DNA of 21,482 nt. It comes from an uncultured Muribaculaceae bacterium (GTDB lineage Bacteria > Bacteroidota > Bacteroidia > Bacteroidales > Muribaculaceae). Position 1 is the first letter of the stretch; each line of letters opens with the position of its first letter. Below, piece after piece: positions 1 through 7,747 of the stretch. The notes under the pieces were generated by a model that saw only the letters and a list, made by a program, of their open reading frames with translations, searched no databases and was not told the origin of the DNA. The translations under genes were made by a program, and so were the position numbers. The DNA lies in the NCBI GenBank assembly GCA_904502025.1, contig CAJGDJ010000033.1, positions 1-21,482 on the forward strand, read 5' to 3'.

Positions 1-216
1 TAAAAAATGCGATTTTTTGCAAGTTTTTGTACCTCGGGTTTTGATATTCAAGAAATTACACTTACTTTTACATTCCAAAATGGAGGTACAAGGCAAAAAG
101 TGCGTTGAAAATCACTAACTTACACATTCTCAACGACTTGCCAAATGAGTGGTTGTACCTTTTAGAGTGCTAAATAGCTGATTGATAATCATCTACACTT
201 TCTGCATCGAAAAGTG

Positions 217-237
217 AATTGTTCTATACAATTTCGG
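217..237 (-). terminator. Weak hairpin downstream of the first lipoprotein gene
   Basis: AATTGT (217-222) and ACAATT (228-233) form a six-pair stem with a five-base loop. Read on the minus strand it is followed by a moderately T-rich CACTTTTC. It sits about 20 bases past the stop of the lipoprotein gene, where a terminator is expected. A second small stem (CACTTT 196-201 with AAAGTG 211-216) lies next to it. Both stems are short, so this is only a candidate. Confidence 0.25.
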
Positions 238-251
238 TGTATGACTTGTTG

Positions 252-1244
252 TTAGAAACGTATAGCCTCTATGCTATTATAGTGTTCAAGCATTTTATCC
301 ATCAATATTGTTTTATGACGTAGAATATAACCTTCGTCTGATATTCCTAATTTAATAGCGATAGCTATATGGGCATTTAGATATTGTTGAAATAATTCTT
401 CATCTAATAGTATTGCCTCCTTTTGTTCGTTATATGAGTAATGATATTCTGGATTTATACTTTGATCTTTAGGTAATTTTTTTTGCATTTTATCATATTC
501 ATCTGCGACTTCATCTCGCCCACATTTATTATCATTATCCCATACTGAATAATCCTTCAAATATAAACATACAAGCGTTTTATATCTTTCATTCATCAAA
601 TCAAACTCATAGTTGTTCCCATACACATATTTGAAAGAATAACTCTCTTTACCTAAAACAATTTTTTCAAATGCATCAGATGTCGATTGCAAATATTGTT
701 GCCATGCAGATATTTCAGTTCTAAAAAGGTTTTTTGTTTCTTCGTCACTAATTGAATTCAAGAGTTTCTCTTCATAATATTTTATCTTAAAATTATGCAT
801 TAATCTTGCTAATGCCGATTTGCGTCTTACTTGATATCCCTCAAGTTCAACATCAATGTCTAACAAAGTCGAAACTTGCTTCTCCAAATTATTATATTGC
901 ACAACTTTATCGTCACTTTTACTAACCGGACAAAAATCATCAAGCATTTTTTGAATCATCGCAACATTGTTTCGTTTGTCTTCGTCGCCCTTATAAAATA
1001 ATGTCAAGAGGTTATTTATCAAATTCTCGTGTTCTTGTGACACCGATTCAAATAAATATAGATAGTCCTCTCGATTATTTTGCAACCAAGTGTTCCATTC
1101 CAATACAAGTTTCTCATAACTTTGAGCTGTCGTTTGTGTACATTCACCAGGCTGTTCGACAACTCTATTTTTATCCCTATTATTGCAAGAAACAAACGAT
1201 GCAATCGAGATGACTAAAATCCAAAGTAGCAACAAGTTTTTCAT
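252..1244 (-). CDS. Lipoprotein of unknown function, 330 aa
   Basis: This gene encodes a secreted, lipid-anchored protein. The N-terminus has two residues, a hydrophobic stretch (residues 4-18) and FVSC, with Cys20 as the lipidation site, so the mature protein should be tethered to the cell envelope. I chose the ATG at 1244, not codons 15 residues upstream, because only this start places the signal peptide at the N-terminus. The mature part is about 310 residues, hydrophilic, rich in Glu, Lys, Asn and Tyr, and predicted mostly helical, with no catalytic motif I recognise. It stands alone: a 16-pair hairpin (1317-1354) separates it from the next gene upstream on the same strand. No good TAnnTTTG promoter was found ahead of it. 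Its existence and localisation are well supported; its function is unknown. Confidence 0.75.
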   Translation of the reverse strand: MKNLLLLWILVISIASFVSCNNRDKNRVVEQPGECTQTTAQSYEKLVLEWNTWLQNNREDYLYLFESVSQEHENLINNLLTLFYKGDEDKRNNVAMIQKMLDDFCPVSKSDDKVVQYNNLEKQVSTLLDIDVELEGYQVRRKSALARLMHNFKIKYYEEKLLNSISDEETKNLFRTEISAWQQYLQSTSDAFEKIVLGKESYSFKYVYGNNYEFDLMNERYKTLVCLYLKDYSVWDNDNKCGRDEVADEYDKMQKKLPKDQSINPEYHYSYNEQKEAILLDEELFQQYLNAHIAIAIKLGISDEGYILRHKTILMDKMLEHYNSIEAIRF

Positions 1245-1316
1245 TTTGTTTAGGCTAATTATTAATAATGACAATAATAGTCGGACCAAAGAGAGTACTT
1301 TGCTATTTATCGATTA

Positions 1317-1354
1317 TTTTTTAATGTCATTTATCGACAAATGACATTAAAAAA
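1317..1354. repeat. 38-base hairpin with a perfect 16-base-pair stem
   Basis: Bases 1317-1332 are the exact reverse complement of 1339-1354, with a six-base loop (ATCGAC). The stem ends in T6 on the left and A6 on the right, so on neither strand is the hairpin followed by a U tract. It lies just downstream of the DUF1295 gene (minus strand) and upstream of the lipoprotein gene. It is probably a transcript-end or mRNA-stabilising structure for the DUF1295 gene. A role as operator for the lipoprotein gene is possible. Confidence 0.6.
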
Positions 1355-1369
1355 GCACCCCCTTACTTT

Positions 1370-2173
1370 CTATCCTTTGAGCCAGGTGTGACGAGCGACG
1401 CTGTAGATGGGGAGGAAAGGCAATATGAGTGGGGTGCGTTTGATGTAGGCTTGGAATTCGGGCATTGAGCCATACACCTCGGTTTGACGTAGTTCAAGAC
1501 GACGTGCACCACTAAACATTACATACACAATTCCAATATATCCTAACGATGCAACAACCCATTGCCATACACTACAACACGCACCGAAACATATCACAAA
1601 ACTACCGGTCCACATCAACACTTCACCGAAATAGTTGGGGCAACGCACGATGCGATATAATCCTGTATCAACATATCGATGTGCGTTCACTTTCTTTGCT
1701 GCACTCTTTTGAGCATCGGCTATCATCTCTATAGCCACACCCATTGTTGCTAACACAGCTCCTATCCATGCCCACACTTCGTTCACTGCCATATTCTCTT
1801 TAAGGTTGTTGAGGTAGAATATCGCAGGACTCATCTGCCCCACATAGAGCAATGCACACGATATCCATATCATAAACATCACAAACATGGGTTTGTGTGT
1901 AGTATTTTCGGGCTGATATAGAATTTTCTTATACGATGCCGACTTACGTTCACGAATAAACAAGTATAACGCCAAACGTATTCCATATACAAATAATACA
2001 CAACACAATATCGCAACAGGAAGAGACATTTCACTCCAAAACATTGCCGCCGTAGCCACCGAAAGTGCCGAGATTGACAATCCATAACCAATACTAAAAA
2101 AGTAGATAAAATAATACCAACCTACCGATGACACGATAAACGAAATCAACAAAAAAATCAATAAATACGACAT
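1370..2173 (-). CDS. DUF1295 membrane protein, steroid 5-alpha-reductase-like
   Basis: This is a 267-residue inner-membrane protein of the DUF1295 family, which belongs to the steroid 5-alpha-reductase/isoprenylcysteine methyltransferase superfamily. Hydrophobic segments are seen near residues 3-25, 30-48, 52-73, 97-120, 133-152, 184-205 and 208-222. The family signature lies at about residues 168-184: VDTGLYRIVRCPNYFGE, where the Arg, Asn, Tyr and Glu normally contribute to NAD(P)H or cofactor binding. Length is normal for the family. The physiological substrate is not known for bacterial members. The ATG at 2173 is followed at once by a membrane segment, and a TAACTTTG promoter element lies about 30 bases upstream. 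It is monocistronic on the minus strand and divergent from glyQS. Confidence 0.85.
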   Translation of the reverse strand: MSYLLIFLLISFIVSSVGWYYFIYFFSIGYGLSISALSVATAAMFWSEMSLPVAILCCVLFVYGIRLALYLFIRERKSASYKKILYQPENTTHKPMFVMFMIWISCALLYVGQMSPAIFYLNNLKENMAVNEVWAWIGAVLATMGVAIEMIADAQKSAAKKVNAHRYVDTGLYRIVRCPNYFGEVLMWTGSFVICFGACCSVWQWVVASLGYIGIVYVMFSGARRLELRQTEVYGSMPEFQAYIKRTPLILPFLPIYSVARHTWLKG

Positions 2174-2203
2174 AATACAACGAGTTTAATATTTATACAC
2201 TTA

Positions 2204-2235
2204 CAAAGTTACTAAAGTTCTTCATTTCGCGAAAT
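2204..2235 (-). promoter_or_regulatory. Promoter of the DUF1295 gene with a palindrome
   Basis: On the minus strand, TAACTTTG (2204-2211) matches the Bacteroidota -7 element. Nineteen bases further upstream is TTTC in place of TTTG. That weak -33 element lies inside the perfect 12-base palindrome ATTTCGCGAAAT (2224-2235), a plausible operator. Confidence 0.5.
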
Positions 2236-2437
2236 ATATTTGAATTATTAACAAAAGTTTTACAAAAAACATTAAATTGACATCAAAATTAGTTGTAGTG
2301 TCAAAATACCACCGTAACCCACCTTAATTATACAAATATATCGTCTTTTTCCCGATTCTTTTATCTCTTTTTCATCGTTTAGACATAAGTATTATAACTA
2401 TTAACTCATTTTATGTAATAGTGTCGAGAAAAATGTG
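2236..2437. other. Middle of the 313-base divergent intergenic region
   Basis: The gap between the DUF1295 gene and glyQS spans 2174-2486. Apart from a promoter at each end, this AT-rich middle part shows no open frame with coding character, no convincing hairpin and no RNA gene. Confidence 0.5.
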
Positions 2438-2445
2438 TAACTTTG
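2438..2445 (+). promoter_or_regulatory. -7 element of the glyQS promoter
   Basis: TAACTTTG matches TAnnTTTG exactly. The -33 region, about 20 bases upstream, is poor (TTATG). The predicted transcript has a 5' leader of about 36 bases that is A/T-rich, as is usual in this phylum. Confidence 0.6.
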
Positions 2446-2486
2446 CGAGGTTAAAAAATAAGATTCTAAAATAATTATAAAATATT

Positions 2487-4031
2487 ATGGCTCAACAAGA
2501 AGATGTTTTTAAGAAAATCGTTTCACACGCCAAGGAATACGGTTTTGTTTTTCAATCAAGTGAAATTTATGATGGTTTAGGTGCTGTTTACGACTATGGT
2601 CAAAACGGCGTCGAACTCAAAAACAATATCAAACGTTATTGGTGGGACGCCATGACTTTACTCAACGACAACATCGTGGGTATCGATTCTGCTATCTTCA
2701 TGCACCCCACTATTTGGAAAGCATCGGGACACGTTGATGCTTTCAATGATCCATTGATCGACAACAAAGATTCAAAAAAACGCTATCGTGCCGACGTTCT
2801 TATCGAAGAAGAGCTCGCCAAGATGGACGACAAAATCGAAAAAGAGGTAGCTAAAGCGAGCAAACGTTTTGGAGAAAGTTTTGATGAAGCTCTTTTCCGC
2901 GAAACCAATCCTCGCATTCAAGAAATAGTAGCTAAACGCGAAGCTCTTCACACACGTTTTGCCAATGCTCTTAACGATAACAATCTTGAAGAATTGCGTC
3001 AAATTATCATCGACCAAGAAATCGTTTGTCCTATCTCTGGTACAAAGAACTGGACAGAGGTGCGTCAATTCAACCTCATGTTCAAAACTGAGATGGGAAG
3101 TACTGCCGATGGCGCTATGAATGTATATCTTCGTCCCGAAACTGCTCAAGGTATCTTCGTAAACTACCTCAACGTGCAAAAAACCGGTCGTATGCGTCTT
3201 CCATTCGGTATCGCACAAATTGGTAAAGCATTCCGTAACGAAATCGTGGCTCGTCAATTTATTTTCCGTATGCGCGAATTTGAACAAATGGAAATGCAAT
3301 TCTTCGTACGTCCAGGCGAAGAACTCAATTGGTTTGCAAAATGGAAAGAAACACGTTTGAAATGGCACAAAGCTCTCGGCTTAGGCGACCACAAATATCG
3401 TTACCACGATCACGACAAACTCGCTCACTATGCCAATGCTGCTACTGACATCGAGTTTGAAATGCCATTCGGATTCAAAGAAGTTGAAGGTATTCACTCA
3501 CGCACAAACTTCGACCTTTCACAACATGAAAAATATTCAGGCAAAAACATCAAATATTTCGACCCTGAATTGAACGAGTCATACGTGCCTTACGTTATCG
3601 AAACATCTATCGGTGTTGACCGCATGTTCCTTTCGGTTCTCTGCTCATCTTACGAAGAACAAAAACTTGAAGGTGGCGACACTCGCGTAGTGCTTCACTT
3701 GCCGGCTCCATTGGCTCCTGTGAAATGTGCAGTTATGCCTTTGGTTCGCAAAGATGGTCTCCCCGAAAAAGCTCGCGAAATCGTTAACGACCTCAAATTT
3801 GACTTCGCTACTCACTACGAAGAAAAAGACTCTATCGGCAAACGTTATCGTCGTCAAGATGCTATCGGTACTCCATTCTGTATCACTGTTGACCACCAAA
3901 CACTCGAAGATGGCACAGTTACACTTCGTGAACGCGACTCAATGTCTCAATCTCGTGTTGCCATTGCCGACCTTCACAAGTTGATTCACGACAATGTGAG
4001 CCTCAATGCTCTTCTTCGCAAATTGGGTTAA
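2487..4031 (+). CDS. glyQS: Glycine--tRNA ligase, homodimeric class II
   Basis: This enzyme charges tRNA-Gly with glycine using ATP in the cytoplasm. At 514 residues it is the single-chain alpha2 type shared with archaea and eukaryotes, not the alpha2beta2 enzyme of most proteobacteria. The class II core is plain: the glycine-enzyme motif RPETAQG at 216-222, motif 2 around FRNEI (249-253) followed by a conserved RMREFEQMEMQFF, and motif 3 ETSIGVDRMF at 372-381 with its catalytic Arg379. A charged insertion lies at about residues 95-175. The C-terminal part (about 405-514) is the anticodon-binding domain. The start ATG gives the expected N-terminus. The FKBP lipoprotein gene follows after 17 bases, so the two are probably co-transcribed from the promoter at 2438. 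Nothing looks abnormal. Confidence 0.97.
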   Translation: MAQQEDVFKKIVSHAKEYGFVFQSSEIYDGLGAVYDYGQNGVELKNNIKRYWWDAMTLLNDNIVGIDSAIFMHPTIWKASGHVDAFNDPLIDNKDSKKRYRADVLIEEELAKMDDKIEKEVAKASKRFGESFDEALFRETNPRIQEIVAKREALHTRFANALNDNNLEELRQIIIDQEIVCPISGTKNWTEVRQFNLMFKTEMGSTADGAMNVYLRPETAQGIFVNYLNVQKTGRMRLPFGIAQIGKAFRNEIVARQFIFRMREFEQMEMQFFVRPGEELNWFAKWKETRLKWHKALGLGDHKYRYHDHDKLAHYANAATDIEFEMPFGFKEVEGIHSRTNFDLSQHEKYSGKNIKYFDPELNESYVPYVIETSIGVDRMFLSVLCSSYEEQKLEGGDTRVVLHLPAPLAPVKCAVMPLVRKDGLPEKAREIVNDLKFDFATHYEEKDSIGKRYRRQDAIGTPFCITVDHQTLEDGTVTLRERDSMSQSRVAIADLHKLIHDNVSLNALLRKLG

Positions 4032-4048
4032 TTAAAACTACTGACAAG

Positions 4049-4609
4049 ATGAAGAAATTACCATTCTTTTTCATATTTACCCTTGCAATCATAGCTATTG
4101 GCTGTTCTTCTGAAGACGAAAACTTATGGGAAGATTATGCTGAATGGCGTGACGCAAACGACACTTGGGTAAACGAGCAAAAAGAACGCCTCAACGAGAA
4201 TGGCGAAAAATATTACACCACACTCGTTCCGTCATGGGATCCATCACAATTTATTTTAATTCACTACTTCAACGACCGCATGTTGACAGCAAATAATCCC
4301 TCGCCATATTACACCAGCACTGTTGATGTAAAATATATAGGGTGGTTATATAACGATGAATCATTTGATTCATCTTACGGCAACACCGCATCATACGGCG
4401 ATAGCCTCTATCGCACTAAATGCAACAATGTAATTCAAGGGTGGACTGTTGCACTTGAAGACATGCACATAGGAGACAGCTGTGAAGTGATTATCCCCTA
4501 CACTATGGCATACGGAGCTCAAACGTCGGGAAGCATCTTGCCATATAGTGCATTACGATTCCATATAAAGTTAGTGGATATCCCATACTACGAAGTAAAA
4601 GAAAACTAA
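4049..4609 (+). CDS. FKBP-type peptidyl-prolyl isomerase lipoprotein
   Basis: This is a 186-residue envelope lipoprotein with a C-terminal FKBP domain that should catalyse cis-trans isomerisation of prolyl bonds during protein folding outside the cytoplasm. A signal peptide ends at Cys19 (IGCSS). A helical linker (about 25-55) precedes the FKBP fold (about 85-178). Several FKBP pocket positions can be recognised: FDSSYG, VIQGW, which matches the family's Val-Ile-x-x-Trp, and the Tyr of YTMAYG. The closing strand is ALRFHIKLVDI. The start lies 17 bases after the glyQS stop and a strong terminator follows at 4637, so it is the second gene of that unit. Assignment to the family is secure; client proteins are unknown. 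Confidence 0.9.
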   Translation: MKKLPFFFIFTLAIIAIGCSSEDENLWEDYAEWRDANDTWVNEQKERLNENGEKYYTTLVPSWDPSQFILIHYFNDRMLTANNPSPYYTSTVDVKYIGWLYNDESFDSSYGNTASYGDSLYRTKCNNVIQGWTVALEDMHIGDSCEVIIPYTMAYGAQTSGSILPYSALRFHIKLVDIPYYEVKEN

Positions 4610-4636
4610 ACAAATTAATTTTTTCATAACAAACCC

Positions 4637-4670
4637 CAGCCTCGCCCATCACTGAGCGAGGCTGTTTCTA
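4637..4670 (+). terminator. Rho-independent terminator of glyQS-FKBP
   Basis: CAGCCTCGC (4637-4645) pairs perfectly with GCGAGGCTG (4656-4664) across a 10-base loop, followed by TTTCTAT. It lies 27 bases after the FKBP stop codon. The toxin gene converges on it from the other side. Confidence 0.85.
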
Positions 4671-4675
4671 TCTGT

Positions 4676-5302
4676 TTAAGATACTTCGTTATTTAGTTGC
4701 TCAATCCATTCTACATAATCAAGCTTTATAAGCTGCCATATTTTATTTTGTAAGCATACCGGATCCGGGTCTCCATCTGCAATAGTAAAATCATTCAACC
4801 CCCTTATACATTCTTCTCGAGTAGCTCCATAAGGATAACGATTATTATATATTGACAACATTTGGACCACACTAAACTGTTCTTTAAGAAGATGCAAATC
4901 CCAAAAATCTTTTTTACGACCTCCACGAGATATAACATCTAATTTCATTGCGATAATATCTTCAACTGAAGCCATGCGTATTTCGCCATAATATTCAATT
5001 GGCTTTATAAATGGATCAGTATAAAATAAGTCTAACTTCACGCAATTATCTATTGAGTCTCCTATCATATATGAGGTTCCAAAGCCTATCACATCTCCAC
5101 AATCACCATCACAATATGGGAATTTTTCACGAAGCACTTGTTGCAAACCATTAAAATCAATTGTACCATATTGTGCTTCGGTAAACAAATCTATATCATC
5201 AGACATTCTATGCCCATAACGCAACGATAATGACGTACCTCCAACAAGAGTAAATTGAGAGAGCTCCTCCATTTCCATTAATCGCCTAAGAGTTTTACTC
5301 AA
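4676..5302 (-). CDS. AbiEii/AbiGii-type nucleotidyltransferase toxin
   Basis: This is the toxin of a type IV-like toxin-antitoxin or abortive-infection pair. AbiEii proteins are DNA-polymerase-beta-like nucleotidyltransferases; studied relatives add nucleotides to tRNA. The signature spans residues 21-40 (numbered from TTG): GGTS, HRMSDDIDLF with the metal-binding DxD (Asp36, Asp38), then KLD at 89-91 with the third carboxylate. AMKLDVISRGGRKKDFWDL (119-137) is the usual second half. The only in-frame start is TTG at 5302. However, homology-like sequence continues upstream in the same frame to 5340 without an ATG. Removing one A from the A6 tract at 5331-5336 would join it to ATG codons at 5345 and 5342 that overlap the antitoxin end. 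So this copy is either frameshifted, made from the TTG, or carries a sequencing error. The antitoxin lies directly upstream. Confidence 0.8.
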   Translation of the reverse strand: MSKTLRRLMEMEELSQFTLVGGTSLSLRYGHRMSDDIDLFTEAQYGTIDFNGLQQVLREKFPYCDGDCGDVIGFGTSYMIGDSIDNCVKLDLFYTDPFIKPIEYYGEIRMASVEDIIAMKLDVISRGGRKKDFWDLHLLKEQFSVVQMLSIYNNRYPYGATREECIRGLNDFTIADGDPDPVCLQNKIWQLIKLDYVEWIEQLNNEVS

Positions 5303-5330
5303 TATGGGCTTTACAGTTTGTAATATATAA

Positions 5331-5345
5331 TTTTTTACGCATCAT
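5331..5345 (-). other. A6 tract and overlapping ATGs at the toxin start
   Basis: On the minus strand the last antitoxin codons contain two ATG codons in the +1 frame (5345 and 5342), then CGT, then six A residues. With five A residues the frame would read MMRKNYILQTVKPILSKTLR and continue straight into the toxin. As written, the toxin frame meets TGA at this point and has no ATG. The arrangement is typical of translational coupling plus a one-base indel. Confidence 0.6.
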
Positions 5346-5856
5346 ATCTAAGATATTTCTTTAGATTTTGCTTCACTTTATTTTCAAAAGGAGATTTTGA
5401 AGTCAAACTCAAATTAGAAATAATAACATCTCGTCCATAAAAACGTATTATTTCACAAACTTCTTCTTCATTACCTCGTTCAAGCACCCTATTTATAACA
5501 AACCTACGATGTTCTAAAAAGTTGATTGCTTCAACCTTCGTATCCCAAAATAATGCAGAACGAAACTTTGACAAGTCAGGACTATCTACTTTCACCTCCT
5601 TGTGCTTTTCCTCAGCAATATCATAATAAATTTGCAACGTCATTAGCAACCCTTCTTCAAGACCAAGAGCTTTTTCTATACGTAAAGATAATGGCGTATT
5701 CATAGCCCTTCGACCTCGAATAATTGCACTCAATGTTTGCGGATACTCCCCTATTGACTCAGCAAATTGACCACTTTTAATTTTACGTATCCCAAATTCG
5801 CGTTGCAAAAATTTTCCAGGATGTACACCTTTCAGTATTTCTATCATATTATTCAT
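5335..5856 (-). CDS. HigA-like HTH antitoxin fused to a DUF6922-like domain
   Basis: This is a 173-residue antitoxin and repressor for the AbiEii-type toxin immediately downstream. Residues 11-75 form an XRE/HigA-type helix-turn-helix: VHPGKFLQREF, then FAESIGEYPQTLSAIIRGRR as the turn and recognition helix, then PLSLRIEKALGL. Residues about 95-150 (FRSALFWDTKVEAINFLEH, then RVLERGNEEEV and FYGRDVII) resemble the small DUF6922-type domain that often stands alone beside AbiEii toxins in this phylum; that match is from memory. The start at 5856 is chosen because the promoter at 5861-5892 leaves no room for codons further upstream; an ATG at 5847 is the alternative. Autorepression is likely through a palindrome inside the promoter. 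The gene ends in ATG codons of the toxin frame, suggesting coupling. Confidence 0.8.
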   Translation of the reverse strand: MNNMIEILKGVHPGKFLQREFGIRKIKSGQFAESIGEYPQTLSAIIRGRRAMNTPLSLRIEKALGLEEGLLMTLQIYYDIAEEKHKEVKVDSPDLSKFRSALFWDTKVEAINFLEHRRFVINRVLERGNEEEVCEIIRFYGRDVIISNLSLTSKSPFENKVKQNLKKYLRYDA

Positions 5857-5860
5857 AACG

Positions 5861-5892
5861 CAAAAATAAACAAATTTGTTTAGATTTACAAA
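5861..5892 (-). promoter_or_regulatory. Antitoxin promoter with embedded operator
   Basis: On the minus strand, TTTG (5889-5892), a 20-base spacer and TATTTTTG (5861-5868) make a complete consensus promoter. The perfect 14-base palindrome AAACAAATTTGTTT (5868-5881) sits inside the spacer and touches the -7 element, the usual place for an HTH antitoxin to bind. Only four bases separate the -7 element from the ATG, so the message is probably leaderless or nearly so. Confidence 0.75.
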
Positions 5893-5923
5893 TAATAACA
5901 AGGCATCACTCCAATATTTACAC

Positions 5924-5960
5924 AAATTATGCTAATCGCATAATTCGATTAGCATAATTT
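5924..5960 (-). terminator. Hairpin downstream of aspD
   Basis: Bases 5924-5938 are the exact reverse complement of 5946-5960 (15 pairs, seven-base loop). It begins 30 bases after the aspD stop. On the minus strand the 3' arm ends in AATTTGTG, a weak U tract. It separates aspD transcription from the antitoxin promoter. Confidence 0.6.
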
Positions 5961-5990
5961 GACTTAAGAAGACTCTCTAACACATCTATT

Positions 5991-7694
5991 TCACTTCTCT
6001 GTTTTCCCTCGGAATTCGTCGTGGTATTCGTTGAGAATTGAGCGAATGGCTGTTCCTATTTTGAGATAAGATTTACGATCGAGGTTGGCAAGCGAAATGC
6101 GTACCGACCAATCGGGACCTGCGAAGCCGTCGCCATTCAACAACACTACTGCCGTTTCATTTGCCATGCGTATCACAAAGTCGAGTGGTTCGTAGTTCTT
6201 TGCCAAATATTCACAAAATTCATCGCCATAGATGCGTTTAGCCCACACCATTATATCCATTTCTGAATAATAACCGGCACGCAAAGGGTCGGGTTTGAGT
6301 GTAAATCCGGTTGTTTTCCACAATGCTTCAAGGCGATTATTGATAATCGTCTGCATTCGAGTCTTATACACATCTTCCCTATCGAGAAGTGAATATGCAG
6401 CAAAGAGCGACATTTGCATTTGTTGTGGTGTTGACAATCCGGCAGTGTGGTTAAGAGCCACCAATCGGCTATCAGCAACCATACGGTCGATAAATTTCAT
6501 CTTTTCAGGTTCAAGAGTAAGAGAACCATAACGAGTGATTAACGCTTTTTTATCCTCATCGCAAAGATGTTCGATAAGAGCATCAAAAATATTAAGTTGA
6601 TTAAGTGCAATCACAGCAAGTCGCCACCCTGTTGCCCCAAAATATTTAGAAAACGAATAAACGGTCATTGTGTTGTGAGGCAAACGATACATCAACGATT
6701 TGAAATCAGGAACAAACGTGCCATACACATCGTCGGTAACAATCATCAAGTCGTGATTATCCTTATGAACTACATCGGCAATGCGATCGAGTGCCGATTG
6801 TGAAAGAGTATATGAAGGCGGATTGCTTGGATTCACTACGCAAAGGAGTTTCACCTTTTTGTCACGCAACTTATCGATTTCTTCATCGGGATATTGCCAA
6901 TAATGCAACCCGTCCTCTTCTATTTTATTGGCACTGATATTTACTACATTAAAACCAAATCGTTCAAGATGAGGAATTTCAAGATAAGGAGTAAACACCG
7001 GCGTCATTATCGCAATTGTATCGCCATGTTTGAGCAACCTATTTTCAAACAACGAATCAAAAGCATAACACATCGCAGCAGTGCCACCCTCAACGGCAAA
7101 CAAATCATAAACCCTACTTTTGCATTCACAACCAAAATCTTTACCATCATTGCATTCGCAATCATCATCGCATTGGCAACCGCCCATTTCTTTAGCGAGA
7201 TAATCACGCACAAGCAATTCAGTGTAATGTAAAATGCGGTCGGGTGTAGGATATTGGTCGCCAATTACAGCTTCAGCCCACTCATGAGCCACATCATTAG
7301 GGTCGGCATCATGATTTACTATGATATATTCAAATGCTCCTCGCAATAGCTGTGCTCCATCGGCATTTCGATGTGCATCAAGGAAAGTCCTAAAGCGTTC
7401 CCCTATACCCTCTTTTGTAGGAATCCCGGCAATACCATCACCCACATCTTTTGTGCGACGACATTCATACAAAGCCCATTGTCCCAACAAAAAGAATGCT
7501 TCGCGAGGAGCAGTGGCAATCCAATTTGGGTTACCACGACCGGCATTTAGGAATGTCGCCGACGATTTGCGTGCATCATCTTGTGCCATAGCTATTAGAC
7601 GATTTTTTATCTCAAACGGACTCATTTTCTCAAGTTCACGTTCAAATTTTCTTTTGTCTTGGCTTTTGCAGCCTGTGTTTTTCTTACTTTCCAT
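5991..7694 (-). CDS. aspD: Aspartate 4-decarboxylase with a Cys-rich insert
   Basis: This PLP enzyme converts L-aspartate to L-alanine and CO2 (EC 4.1.1.12), consuming a cytoplasmic proton. It is a fold-type I aminotransferase relative of 567 residues, slightly above the usual 530-550. Landmarks are FLNAGRGNPNWIATAPREAFF (47-67), FAVEGGTAAMCY (199-210), VVNPSNPPS (286-294), DDVYGTF (321-327), and Lys350 in YSFSKYFGATGWRL, the expected Schiff-base lysine. Between 171 and 193 is an unusual stretch, GGCQCDDDCECNDGKDFGCE plus CKS, with six Cys and many Asp/Glu. In the homologs I recall, this loop is short and Cys-free. aspT lies 53 bases upstream on the same strand, making the classical aspartate/alanine proton-motive pair. 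The start is the first ATG; Met24 (MSPFEI) is an alternative. Confidence 0.92.
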   Translation of the reverse strand: MESKKNTGCKSQDKRKFERELEKMSPFEIKNRLIAMAQDDARKSSATFLNAGRGNPNWIATAPREAFFLLGQWALYECRRTKDVGDGIAGIPTKEGIGERFRTFLDAHRNADGAQLLRGAFEYIIVNHDADPNDVAHEWAEAVIGDQYPTPDRILHYTELLVRDYLAKEMGGCQCDDDCECNDGKDFGCECKSRVYDLFAVEGGTAAMCYAFDSLFENRLLKHGDTIAIMTPVFTPYLEIPHLERFGFNVVNISANKIEEDGLHYWQYPDEEIDKLRDKKVKLLCVVNPSNPPSYTLSQSALDRIADVVHKDNHDLMIVTDDVYGTFVPDFKSLMYRLPHNTMTVYSFSKYFGATGWRLAVIALNQLNIFDALIEHLCDEDKKALITRYGSLTLEPEKMKFIDRMVADSRLVALNHTAGLSTPQQMQMSLFAAYSLLDREDVYKTRMQTIINNRLEALWKTTGFTLKPDPLRAGYYSEMDIMVWAKRIYGDEFCEYLAKNYEPLDFVIRMANETAVVLLNGDGFAGPDWSVRISLANLDRKSYLKIGTAIRSILNEYHDEFRGKTEK

Positions 7695-7747
7695 AACTAA
7701 ATTTTAATTTACATTTTGCTTTTATTTAATCTATTATTTCAAAAAGA

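Noticed and set aside
27..91. Inverted 9-mers TTGTACCTC (27-35) and GAGGTACAA (83-91)
   Set aside because: Arms are short and 47 bases apart, with no transposase or target duplication; probably chance.
45..173. Plus-strand open stretch near the window start ending NLHILNDLPNEWLYLLEC
   Set aside because: It looks faintly protein-like but has a stop just before it (42-44), no start codon, and no family match I can name. It may be a gene remnant; not supported enough to call.
2772..3368. 198-codon open frame on the minus strand inside glyQS
   Set aside because: It is fully antisense to a conserved essential gene, has a Phe/Ser-rich composition typical of shadow frames, and has no promoter or motif.
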